From contig CANRZW010000008.1 of the NCBI GenBank assembly GCA_947644545.1, positions 1 through 64,000 of the forward strand: 64,000 nt of DNA, read 5' to 3'. The notes beneath the pieces are model-generated. The model did no database searches. It saw nothing but the letters and a program-made list of their open reading frames with translations, and had not been told where the DNA came from. Position 1 is the first letter of the stretch; each line of letters opens with the position of its first letter. Below are positions 43,531 through 51,551 of the stretch, one piece after another. The position numbers and the translations under genes are program-made. This DNA comes from an uncultured Lachnospiraceae bacterium (GTDB lineage Bacteria > Bacillota > Clostridia > Lachnospirales > Lachnospiraceae).

Positions 43531-44991
43531 ATGAAGACTATTTTACAGAAAATAAGCATCTTTATAGTATTCTTAATGCTGGCAGGAATCCTTCTGTCTG
43601 CCAGAGCATCCGCCGGCTTCGAGATCTGCGGAACCTGCCAGGTTCAGACAGATACGGGGGCTGCGGGCACCGTGAAAAGCCTGGATTATGGCTATGTCAA
43701 TAATACGTATCTCTCTCTGCGGGACTTAGCCGCACTGCTTAAGGATACGGAGAAAGCCTTTTCCGCAGAGATCACAAACAATGCCGTCTCTCTGACTCCG
43801 GGAGGCGTCTATACGCCGGTGGGGACGGAGAATGCCCCCTGGGAAAGCGAGGATAATCCGGATCTTTCCCTGCGCCGCAATGAATTTGAGGTGGGCGGAC
43901 AGAAAGTTTTTTATCATACGATGATCATGAAGATGCCTTCCGGGGAGTATGATTGCTATATGATGACCACGGATATGGCGATGCTTTTTGATATGGAGAT
44001 TACCGCTTCCGATACGGGGCAGCTTCTGATCAACACGCAGGAGCCTTTCCGGGTTTCTCCTGACGTGCTGGAGGAGGCAGGTTACTTTTACGGCGTTAAC
44101 GGTGTACTGGCAGGAGACGCTGCTACCGGGGAAGTCTATTACCGGTATCAGGCGGATGAGCCTTATCCGATCGCCAGCACTTCCAAACTGATGACCTGCC
44201 TGCTGGCCATGGAGGCTGTCTCGTCCGGGCAGATTGCGCCTGAGGAGTCCGTTGTTATTTCCGATGCGGTGGAACTGCTGGCCTCGTCCAGTGACGGGGT
44301 GGTTCCCTTGAAGGCCGGGGAGCAGATTACGGTGCAGGAACTGCTGATCGGGCTGCTTCTGCCTTCCAGTAACGAGTGCGCGCTGTGTCTGGCGGAAACG
44401 ATTGCCGGTTCGGAGGAGGCTTTTGTACAGCGGATGAATCAGAAGGCACAGGAGCTGGGACTTTCCCAGGCGGTCTTTTACAACAGCCATGGGCTGCCTT
44501 CCTACTCGAAGGATCCGGTTTCTGCAAAGCGGCAGAACCGCATGAGTGCGGAGGATATGTTTCGGCTGGCCTCTTATCTGCTGAAGGTTTATCCCCAGGT
44601 TAAGGACATCACTTCCCTGAAAGAGGCGAAATTACAGTCCCTTGATCTGGAAGTGCGCAACAGCAATCCGCTGTTGTATAATCTGTCCGGGGTTACGGGA
44701 TTAAAGACCGGGACCACCAACAAGGCAGGCGCCTGTCTGGTCACATCCCTGTCTGCAGACGACAAAACGACGGAGCATGACTTGATCGTCGTTGTCCTGG
44801 GAACGGAAGATTCCATGGAGCGGGGCCGGGTATCGGGACTGCTGGCCAGATATGCATTGCAGGTTTTCCATGGGGAGGCGGAGGCGTCCGGAACCGGAAC
44901 GGCAGGCCGGAGCGAGTCCACGCAGGGACTGCCCGTACATGCCGAGGCGGCGGTAGGACGTATCATACGGAGTGCTGTGAGACAGGACTGA
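43531..44991 (+). CDS. D-alanyl-D-alanine carboxypeptidase (S11) with N-terminal copper-amine-oxidase-like domain
   Basis: The 486-residue protein has a signal peptide (ILQKISIFIVFLMLAGILLS). Residues about 45-165 look like a copper-amine-oxidase N-terminal-like domain (YVNNTYLSLRDLAALL), a common wall-associated module. The peptidase S11 domain has Ser216 and Lys219 in IASTSKLMTC (SxxK), Ser279-Ser280-Asn281 (SxN) and Lys392-Thr393-Gly394 (KTGTT). It trims pentapeptide side chains of peptidoglycan. No C-terminal membrane anchor helix is obvious. AGGAGACAG precedes the ATG. Confidence 0.93.
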   Translation: MKTILQKISIFIVFLMLAGILLSARASAGFEICGTCQVQTDTGAAGTVKSLDYGYVNNTYLSLRDLAALLKDTEKAFSAEITNNAVSLTPGGVYTPVGTENAPWESEDNPDLSLRRNEFEVGGQKVFYHTMIMKMPSGEYDCYMMTTDMAMLFDMEITASDTGQLLINTQEPFRVSPDVLEEAGYFYGVNGVLAGDAATGEVYYRYQADEPYPIASTSKLMTCLLAMEAVSSGQIAPEESVVISDAVELLASSSDGVVPLKAGEQITVQELLIGLLLPSSNECALCLAETIAGSEEAFVQRMNQKAQELGLSQAVFYNSHGLPSYSKDPVSAKRQNRMSAEDMFRLASYLLKVYPQVKDITSLKEAKLQSLDLEVRNSNPLLYNLSGVTGLKTGTTNKAGACLVTSLSADDKTTEHDLIVVVLGTEDSMERGRVSGLLARYALQVFHGEAEASGTGTAGRSESTQGLPVHAEAAVGRIIRSAVRQD

Positions 44992-45004
44992 AAGCGTCCT
45001 TTTT
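44984..45004 (+). terminator. Short terminator overlapping the carboxypeptidase stop
   Basis: AGGAC (44984-44988) and GTCCT (44996-45000) pair around a 7-nt loop containing the stop codon, followed by TTTT. It is weak alone but lies just ahead of a second terminator. Confidence 0.45.
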
Positions 45005-45023
45005 GTGTAATATAAAGTTGTGT

Positions 45024-45052
45024 GGAGCTGCTGTAACAGGCGGCTCCTTTTT
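45024..45052 (+). terminator. Rho-independent terminator after the carboxypeptidase
   Basis: GGAGCTGCT (45024-45032) pairs with GGCGGCTCC (45039-45047), nine pairs including two G-U, with a GTAACA loop and a following T run (45048-45052). Confidence 0.75.
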
Positions 45053-45067
45053 CTGCCGGCAAAAAAG

Positions 45068-45096
45068 TTTCAACTTTTCTAAACCGTTTACGGTAC
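45068..45096 (+). promoter_or_regulatory. Candidate ECF-type promoter of the sigma operon
   Basis: TTTCAAC (45068-45074) is followed after exactly 16 bases by CGGTA (45091-45095). The -35 AAC core and CGTA-like -10 with N16 spacing resemble ECF promoters such as SigW targets. It suggests autoregulation by the sigma factor encoded 120 bases downstream. A perfect palindrome CTTCGCGAAG lies at 45141-45150. Confidence 0.4.
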
Positions 45097-45218
45097 TTAA
45101 ACATCTAATTAGTGTATAAGCAAATTCCTTGTGTTTGAGACTTCGCGAAGCGTATCACAGGGGCTGGTTATGAGGGTTGGATTGCAAACTTTGTACCTTG
45201 CGTGAAAGGAAAGAATCA

Positions 45219-45695
45219 ATGGAAAAAGAACAATTTACAAAACGCATTACAGAAATAGAAGCCGACATGTTCCATCTTGCTTTTTCCATTCTGCACAGGG
45301 AGCAGGACTGTCTGGATGCGGTGCAGGAGGCGGTGGTTAAGGCGTATACCGGGCGGGATGCTTTGAGAAAGCCTGCCTATTTCAAGACATGGGTCATGAG
45401 GATACTGCTCAATGAATGTTATGCGCTGCTGCGCAGACAGAAGCGTTTGCTTCCCATGGAAGAGCAGATGCTTGATTTACAGGCAGATTTCGGCAATTAT
45501 GTACGGGAGGAATATCTGGATCTGTACCGTGCGATTGATGCCCTTCGGGAAAAGGACAGGATCTGTGTGCTGCTCTACTACATAGAAGATTATTCGATCA
45601 GAGAGACCGCACAGATCATGAGGATGCCGGAGGGGACCATCAAGAGCAGGCTGAGACGGGCAAGGCTGCAGCTGCGGGATATGTTGAAAGATTAG
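45219..45695 (+). CDS. ECF-type RNA polymerase sigma factor
   Basis: The 158-residue protein has region 2 (EADMFHLAFSILHREQDCLD, VQEAVVKAY, FKTWVMRILLNECYALLRR) and region 4 (YIEDYSIRETAQIMRMPEGT, IKSRLRRARLQL). Its length is typical of Firmicutes ECF factors such as those paired with DUF4179 anti-sigma proteins. AAAGGA lies before ATG 45219, chosen over 45177. The next gene, 10 bases on, encodes the membrane partner. Confidence 0.93.
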   Translation: MEKEQFTKRITEIEADMFHLAFSILHREQDCLDAVQEAVVKAYTGRDALRKPAYFKTWVMRILLNECYALLRRQKRLLPMEEQMLDLQADFGNYVREEYLDLYRAIDALREKDRICVLLYYIEDYSIRETAQIMRMPEGTIKSRLRRARLQLRDMLKD

Positions 45696-45705
45696 GAGGT
45701 TTGGG

Positions 45706-47226
45706 ATGAAGAAAGATATCTATAAAGAAGTGCCGGAAAATTTTCACAGACAATTTCAAAAGACGCTGGCAGGGCTGGAGGATCGTCCATCCGGAAGGAA
45801 AAGAGGGCATAAACGATATGGTCTTATCCTGGCAGCCGCCGTTCTTGCCTGTGCGTCCGTGACGGCGGTGGCGGCAGGCCTTATGGGGTGGCATGAGAGT
45901 CTGTCCGATCATTTCGGGACGAAGAAGGAGCTGGAGGATAAGCTGACCATGGAGCAGGTGGCGATTCCACAGGATGCTGTGGCGGCAGGGGGAAGACTGC
46001 AGTTTCGGGCGCTGCAGGCAGTCAGAACAGATACCTACGGTTATTTTCTCATTGAGATGACGGTACCGGAAGGGATTACGTGGAACGGGGATATCATGTT
46101 TGAAACATGTGAAGTTGTGGACAGAGAGTATGGCTGTACTTACGGGTTTGTGCAGGATTCTTTTGCAGACGGCAAGATTCTGATGGAACTGCAGGTTCTG
46201 TATTATGAAGAAAAAGTGTCGGAAGGAGAAGAAATCCTTGTCAGGTTGAAAGATCTGGTACAGACAGAGGAGACACAGACCGTGGCCTGTCTGGCAGAAG
46301 GGAAGTGGGAGATCGCGTTGAGCCTGCCGGCGGAAGCGGATACCCTTCGCTTTTATCCGAAGGAAGCGGTTACGCTTGGTGAACATGATCTGTATTTTGA
46401 AAAGGTTGACATAAGTCCTTTCCGGGTACGTCTATATACGGAGAAGGAGGAGGCGCAGCATGCGGTGTGGGGGCATCTGGCCTATCTGACAGGTGTGGAG
46501 TACAAGGACGGAACCGTGGTGGAGGAAAACGGAATGCAGCTTAGCATGTCCGGGCATATGGATGAGACAGAGGCTTTCTGCTTCGAGATCGCGCTGGATA
46601 CGGCGGTAGATCCGGATAAGGTCTGTGCGCTGATGATACAGGACGAAAATACGCAGAAGAGGATTTCTCTGGACCGGCAGGAGCAGGGGCAGAAAGAAAA
46701 GACAAAAACCGAAACCGGAGCCGGGGATAAGGCATTGTTCGCCGGAGTGAAGGGCGATGGGAAGATAGTGGATGTGCGGCTTCTGTATGTGAGAGATGAC
46801 AATGTGTTATTGGAAGCGGGCCAGAGTATCTGGCTGTGGGATGTCAGGTGCGGCAGAAGCAGGCAGCTGGTTTCTCTGGAGGAGTATGGGTTCTCCTGGG
46901 AACAGGGTGCGCAGATCGGTGTATGGAAGGAACAGATCCAGATCCTGCCCCGTGACGGCAGTAAGGAACTGTACCTGTATACGATCACGGATCACGGTAT
47001 GGAGACATTGGAGGCGGAAGCTTTCTGGCCATGGCCGACTTATGAGACCTACAAAGAGCGCAGCAGGGATGTGAAAGAGATCGTTCCGCAGGCTGATGAA
47101 CGGTATGGCGCGCAGGCACATTTGGCGCAGTGGAAGGATGAGACAGCCTGGTATTATCTGTACAGCGAGGACGGGACGATCGGAAATATGGAACTGAAAA
47201 CGGTGCAGGATGACAGGGATTCATAA
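45706..47226 (+). CDS. Membrane anti-sigma-like protein (DUF4179 type)
   Basis: The 506-residue protein has a basic cytoplasmic N terminus (1-42, KKDIYKEVPENFHRQFQKTL), one membrane segment (about 43-63, LILAAAVLACASVTAVAAGL) and a large outer part. Residues about 75-200 resemble DUF4179 (DAVAAGGRLQFRALQAVRTD); later parts are beta-rich repeats without recognised motifs. Such proteins hold the cognate ECF sigma factor at the membrane until a signal arrives. TAGGAGG precedes the ATG. The signal is unknown; the downstream gene is a beta-glucosidase-type GH3. Confidence 0.78.
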   Translation: MKKDIYKEVPENFHRQFQKTLAGLEDRPSGRKRGHKRYGLILAAAVLACASVTAVAAGLMGWHESLSDHFGTKKELEDKLTMEQVAIPQDAVAAGGRLQFRALQAVRTDTYGYFLIEMTVPEGITWNGDIMFETCEVVDREYGCTYGFVQDSFADGKILMELQVLYYEEKVSEGEEILVRLKDLVQTEETQTVACLAEGKWEIALSLPAEADTLRFYPKEAVTLGEHDLYFEKVDISPFRVRLYTEKEEAQHAVWGHLAYLTGVEYKDGTVVEENGMQLSMSGHMDETEAFCFEIALDTAVDPDKVCALMIQDENTQKRISLDRQEQGQKEKTKTETGAGDKALFAGVKGDGKIVDVRLLYVRDDNVLLEAGQSIWLWDVRCGRSRQLVSLEEYGFSWEQGAQIGVWKEQIQILPRDGSKELYLYTITDHGMETLEAEAFWPWPTYETYKERSRDVKEIVPQADERYGAQAHLAQWKDETAWYYLYSEDGTIGNMELKTVQDDRDS

Positions 47227-47328
47227 CGTCTGTTTCGTGAGCGTTTTTTATGAAAAATGGTATTGTCCCCGGTGAGAAAAGCAGGTAAAATGAAGCCATG
47301 TGTTACTGAATCGAAGGAGGATTTCAAT

Positions 47329-49752
47329 ATGGAAAAATGGGCACGGGCAATGTATCAACCGAGTCTTCCGCTGGGGGCGAACGGGCAGCGTCTGACGGGC
47401 AGCAGGGAGCATATCGAGCTTTCAAAGAATGCCGCCAAGGAGGGGATGGTTCTTCTGAAAAATGAAGGAGACCTGCTTCCTTTTGCAAAAGGCACGAAGC
47501 TGGCGGTATTTGGCAAGGCAGCCTTTGATTATGTGAAAGGCGGAGGCGGCAGCGGTGACGTGACGGTGGCTTACGTCCGCAATCTGTATGAGGGGCTGCA
47601 GATGCAGCAGGAGTGCGTCAGTGTATATGAGCCGCTGTGTGAGTATTACCGGAAGGATGTGGAGAGACAGTATGCCGAGGGTCACGTGCCGGGCATGACC
47701 GTAGAGCCTGCAGTGCCGCAGGAGCTTCTGACAAAGGCACGGGCCTATACGGATACGGCGCTCGTCACGATCTGCCGCTTTTCCGGCGAAGGCTGGGACC
47801 GCAAGAGCGTGGTGGACGATAACAAGGAACATCTCTCGGAGGGGGAACGGCAGATGGCGGAGGTATCGGCGAAGATCTTCCAGGATGGAGACTTCAACCT
47901 TTCCGCAGACGAGGCGGCCATGGTGGCGGCGGTGAAGCAGAGCTTTCCGAAAGTGGCCGTGGTCATGAATGTGGGCGGTATGGTGGATACCTCCTGGTTT
48001 GTGCATGATGAGAAGATCGGCGCGGTGCTGATGGCATGGCAGGGCGGCATCGAGGGCGGCCTGGCGGCTGCGGAACTTCTGGTGGGTAAGGGGAACCCTT
48101 CCGGCAAGCTCTCCGACACCTTCGCCGGAGCGCTGCAGGATTATCCGTCTACCTGTAATTTCCACGAGTCCAAGGATTATGTGGATTACACGGAAGATAT
48201 TTATGTGGGGTATCGCTATTTCGAGACCATTCCGGGGGCGGCACAGAAGGTGAACTATCCCTTTGGTTTCGGCCTTTCCTATACCACGTTCGAGGTGGAA
48301 GCCGGATGGGCAGGAGAGCAGGACGGCACAGGCAGCGTGCGTGCGCAGGTGACGAATACCGGGCGTATGGCAGGCAAAGAGGTGATACAGGTTTATTTCG
48401 AGGCGCCGCAGGGCCTTCTGGGGAAACCGGCCAGACAGCTGATCGCTTTCGCGAAGACGCGGCTGCTTAAGCCCGGCGAGACACAGACGCTTGTCCTTAC
48501 TTTCTCCATGGAGGACATGGCATCCTATGACGATCTGGGCAAGGTGCAGAAGTCCGCTTATGTGCTGGAGCAGGGAACTTATGCATTCTATGTGGGAACT
48601 TCCGTGCGGGATGTATGGAAACTGCCTTATGAGTATACGGTTGCGGAAAACAGGGTGACAAGGCAGCTGACGGAACTGATGGCGCCCACACAGTTAGCAA
48701 AGAGGATGCTGGCGGACGGCAGCTTCGAGGCGCTGCCCCAGAGAGAGCCTAACGATCCCAATGCGGACGAGCTTGTGCGGATGAGCGAGGAGCAGATGGA
48801 TGGCTATACGCCGGAAGTGCGGGCTTCAGCGTCCTATAAGGTGTGGAAGACGCCTTACAGGGAAGGCGTGCGTCCTTTCATCGAGGTTGCGGAAGGGAAG
48901 ATGAGTGTGCGGGAGTTTCTGGCACAGCTGCCGGATGAGGAAGCAGCCTGTCTTCTGGGCGGACAGCCCAATCTGGGCGTGGCCAATACGTTCGGCTACG
49001 GCAATCTGCCGGAATACGGCGTGCCTTCCGTTATGACGGCGGACGGTCCTGCGGGACTGCGCATCAAACCGGAGTGCGGGGTCAATACCACCTGCTGGCC
49101 ATGCTCTACGCTTCTGGCCTGCACCTGGGATCCGGCAGTGGTGGAAGCCGTGGGTGCGGCAGGCGGCGCGGAGGTGAAGGAAAACAATATTGCCCTGTGG
49201 CTGACGCCGGCAGTGAATATTCACAGAAGCCCCCTTTGCGGCCGGAACTTTGAGTACTATTCGGAAGATCCTTTCCTGGCCGGCAAGCTTGCCGGTGCGA
49301 TGGTGCGGGGGATTCAGTCCAACCGGATCGGCGCCACAGTGAAGCATTTTGCCCTGAACAACAAGGAGACCAACCGCAAGAACAGCGACTCCCGGGTATC
49401 GGAGCGGGCGGCAAGGGAGATCTACCTGAAAGCTTTCGAGATGATCGTGAAGGAAGCGGATCCGTGGTCGATCATGACTTCCTACAATATTATCAACGGA
49501 CACAGAGCTTCGGAGAATCGGGATCTGCTTGAAGGGATTCTGCGCGGAGAATGGGGCTATGAAGGCTGTGTGACGACAGACTGGTGGACCTGCGGCGAAC
49601 ATTATAAGGAAGTCAAGGCGGGCAATGACGTGAAGATGGGATGCGGTCATCCGACGCGCCTTCTGGAGGCGTTGGATCAGGGCTGCCTGACCAGACAGGA
49701 GATGGATGCCTGTGCGGAAAGAATTCTGGAAATGATCCTGAAAATTGACTGA
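47329..49752 (+). CDS. Permuted GH3 beta-glycosidase
   Basis: The 807-residue protein has the GH3 domains in reversed order. Residues about 15-330 are the alpha/beta sandwich domain (EGMVLLKNEGDLLPF, SFPKVAVVMNVGGMVDTSW, VGYRYFETIPG), 335-430 an FnIII-like domain (GRMAGKEVIQVYFEAP), and 530-807 the TIM barrel (TADGPAGLR, VKHFALNNKETNRKNSDSR, GCVTTDWW with nucleophile Asp751). This layout is known from Ruminococcus albus and Butyrivibrio beta-glucosidases. No signal peptide, so it cleaves imported oligosaccharides. GAAGGAGG precedes ATG 47329; ATG 47257 is rejected. Exact sugar specificity is open. Confidence 0.92.
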   Translation: MEKWARAMYQPSLPLGANGQRLTGSREHIELSKNAAKEGMVLLKNEGDLLPFAKGTKLAVFGKAAFDYVKGGGGSGDVTVAYVRNLYEGLQMQQECVSVYEPLCEYYRKDVERQYAEGHVPGMTVEPAVPQELLTKARAYTDTALVTICRFSGEGWDRKSVVDDNKEHLSEGERQMAEVSAKIFQDGDFNLSADEAAMVAAVKQSFPKVAVVMNVGGMVDTSWFVHDEKIGAVLMAWQGGIEGGLAAAELLVGKGNPSGKLSDTFAGALQDYPSTCNFHESKDYVDYTEDIYVGYRYFETIPGAAQKVNYPFGFGLSYTTFEVEAGWAGEQDGTGSVRAQVTNTGRMAGKEVIQVYFEAPQGLLGKPARQLIAFAKTRLLKPGETQTLVLTFSMEDMASYDDLGKVQKSAYVLEQGTYAFYVGTSVRDVWKLPYEYTVAENRVTRQLTELMAPTQLAKRMLADGSFEALPQREPNDPNADELVRMSEEQMDGYTPEVRASASYKVWKTPYREGVRPFIEVAEGKMSVREFLAQLPDEEAACLLGGQPNLGVANTFGYGNLPEYGVPSVMTADGPAGLRIKPECGVNTTCWPCSTLLACTWDPAVVEAVGAAGGAEVKENNIALWLTPAVNIHRSPLCGRNFEYYSEDPFLAGKLAGAMVRGIQSNRIGATVKHFALNNKETNRKNSDSRVSERAAREIYLKAFEMIVKEADPWSIMTSYNIINGHRASENRDLLEGILRGEWGYEGCVTTDWWTCGEHYKEVKAGNDVKMGCGHPTRLLEALDQGCLTRQEMDACAERILEMILKID

Positions 49753-49806
49753 TCCGCGCTTTGCGGCTTGCGGGAAGCGGCAAAATGTCTGCCGGCAAGA
49801 AAATAA

Positions 49807-49842
49807 TGCACAGATTCGATTCGTTGTGTCGAAATCCGTGCA
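49807..49842 (+). promoter_or_regulatory. Imperfect hairpin/operator ahead of GH43
   Basis: TGCACAGATTCGA (49807-49819) pairs with TCGAAATCCGTGCA (49829-49842), about 12 pairs with one mismatch and one bulge, 22 bases before the GH43 start. It may be an operator (dyad) or an RNA hairpin between the two hydrolase genes. It has no T run. Confidence 0.45.
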
Positions 49843-49864
49843 GAAATGGAGAAAAGTATAAATT

Positions 49865-51280
49865 ATGAAAAAACAAGCGTTTAATCCGTATCTTCCGTCC
49901 TGGGAATATATCCCGGACGGAGAACCCTATGTATTTGGCGACAGAGTGTATGTGTATGGCTCTCATGACCGCTTCCGCGGACATGCCTACTGTCTCAATG
50001 ATTATGTATGCTGGTCTGCGCCGGTGGACGATCTGGGAGACTGGCGTTATGAGGGCGTGATCTACCGCAAGACACAGGACCCTTTCAATCCGGAGGGCAT
50101 GATGTGCCTCTATGCACCCGATGTTACGGTCGGCCCGGACGGCAGATATTACCTGTATTATGTGCTGGATAAGAAGTCGGTGGTATCTGTCGCGGTATGT
50201 GATACGCCGGCGGGCCAGTACGAATTCTATGGGTATGTACATGATCAAAGCGGCGCGCTGCTTGGCGAGCGGGAAGGGGACGAACCGCAGTTCGACCCCG
50301 GTGTGTTAACGGAAGGAGACCGGACTTACCTGTATACAGGCTTCTGTGCGATCGGCGATACCACGCGGACAGGCCCTATGGGAACGGTGCTGGATGCGGA
50401 TATGCTGACGATCCTGGAAGGGCCTGTGAATCTTGCGCCCAGCCAGCCCTACAGCGCCGGCAGCAGCTTCGAGGGCCATGAGTTCTTTGAGGCGCCCTCT
50501 ATCAGAAAACGAGGGGATCTTTATTATTTTATTTATTCCTCGGTGGCAATGCATGAGTTGTGCTATGCCGTGAGTAAGGATCCCATGAAAGGGTTTGTCT
50601 ATGGAGGCGTGATCGTGAGCAATGCAGACCTGCATATTGATTCCTATAAGCCCGCCGAGAGAACAATGGCTTATGGCGGCAACAATCACGGCAGCATTGT
50701 GGAGATCGCAGGCAAGTGGTATATCTTCTATCATAGACAGACGGACGGCACCAATTTCAGCAGACAGGGCTGTATCGAACAGATTTCATTCCGGGAGGAC
50801 GGCAGTATCATACAGGCGGAGATCACGTCCTGCGGAGCCAATGGCGGACCGCTGATCGGCAAAGGAGAATATCCCGCCTATCTGGCCTGTCATCTGTTTG
50901 CCAATGACCCGGCGCTTACCACGGGCGCGCCCGGCGAATGGATGGACTGCCGTTTTCCCAAGGTGACTCAGGACGGAAAAGACGGGGACGAGGAAGTCGG
51001 TTATGTGGCGAACCTGCGCGACGGCGCACACGCCGGGTTCAAATATTTTGACTGCAAAGGCGTCACAAGCGTGTCGATCCGTGTGCGGGGTTACTGTAAA
51101 GGCGCCTTTGGCGTCAAGACCCGGTGGGACGGGGAAGTGCTGGGATGGATTCCGGTAGGATTTACCAATGAGTGGCAGAAATACAGTGCGGACATTGCGA
51201 TCCCGGATGGGGTGCATTCGCTGTATTTCGTCTATCAGGGAACCGGAGCGGCGAATCTGGCTTCTTTTGCGCTGGATTAG
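49865..51280 (+). CDS. GH43 glycosidase with C-terminal CBM-like domain
   Basis: The 471-residue protein has a five-bladed propeller (about 5-310) with the GH43 residues in place: Asp18 (YIPDGEPYVFGD) as base, Asp144 (PQFDPGVL) and Glu209 (EFFEAPSIRKRGDLYYF) as acid. LYAPDVTVGPDGRYYLYY is also typical. Residues about 340-471 form a CBM6-like beta-sandwich (SLYFVYQGTGAANLASFAL). Likely a beta-xylosidase or alpha-L-arabinofuranosidase. No signal peptide, so it acts in the cytoplasm, probably with the GH3 upstream on hemicellulose oligomers. GGAGAAAAG precedes the ATG. Confidence 0.9.
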   Translation: MKKQAFNPYLPSWEYIPDGEPYVFGDRVYVYGSHDRFRGHAYCLNDYVCWSAPVDDLGDWRYEGVIYRKTQDPFNPEGMMCLYAPDVTVGPDGRYYLYYVLDKKSVVSVAVCDTPAGQYEFYGYVHDQSGALLGEREGDEPQFDPGVLTEGDRTYLYTGFCAIGDTTRTGPMGTVLDADMLTILEGPVNLAPSQPYSAGSSFEGHEFFEAPSIRKRGDLYYFIYSSVAMHELCYAVSKDPMKGFVYGGVIVSNADLHIDSYKPAERTMAYGGNNHGSIVEIAGKWYIFYHRQTDGTNFSRQGCIEQISFREDGSIIQAEITSCGANGGPLIGKGEYPAYLACHLFANDPALTTGAPGEWMDCRFPKVTQDGKDGDEEVGYVANLRDGAHAGFKYFDCKGVTSVSIRVRGYCKGAFGVKTRWDGEVLGWIPVGFTNEWQKYSADIAIPDGVHSLYFVYQGTGAANLASFALD

Positions 51281-51320
51281 AACAGGTTTTTGGTATGGAT
51301 TGATAAGAGGTTGTAGAGCG

Positions 51321-51360
51321 AGGGCAAAAGCTGGAGAAAAGAGCATCCGGTTTTTGCCCT
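51321..51360 (+). terminator. Strong 14-bp hairpin after GH43
   Basis: AGGGCAAAAGCTGG (51321-51334) pairs with CCGGTTTTTGCCCT (51347-51360) over 14 positions with two G-U pairs and a 12-nt loop. Only two T residues follow, so termination strength is uncertain, but position after the GH43 stop fits a terminator. Confidence 0.6.
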
Positions 51361-51437
51361 TTATGCAGGCAGGTTTCATTTGTGTCAATTTTTGCATGAT
51401 TGATCGAAATTTGTCGAAAGTTTATTTGCCGGAAAGC

Positions 51438-51467
51438 TTGCATAAATGTCTCATTATAGATTATGCT
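51438..51467 (+). promoter_or_regulatory. Putative promoter and dyad of the FAD-Rieske gene
   Basis: TTGCAT (51438-51443), 18 bases, TATGCT (51462-51467). A perfect 12-bp palindrome GACAAATTTGTC follows at 51486-51497, placed where a repressor would block transcription; a related AAATTTGTCG lies near 51410. Confidence 0.4.
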
Positions 51468-51551
51468 ATCAATTAGGACTCGATAGACAAATTTGTCGTT
51501 TCCAATCACAAAAATAGACGTTTGATGAGACAACTTACATGGAGGATTTGG

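Noticed and set aside
48826-49650. 274-codon frame on the minus strand
   Set aside because: Antisense to the catalytic barrel of the GH3 gene; no family likeness.
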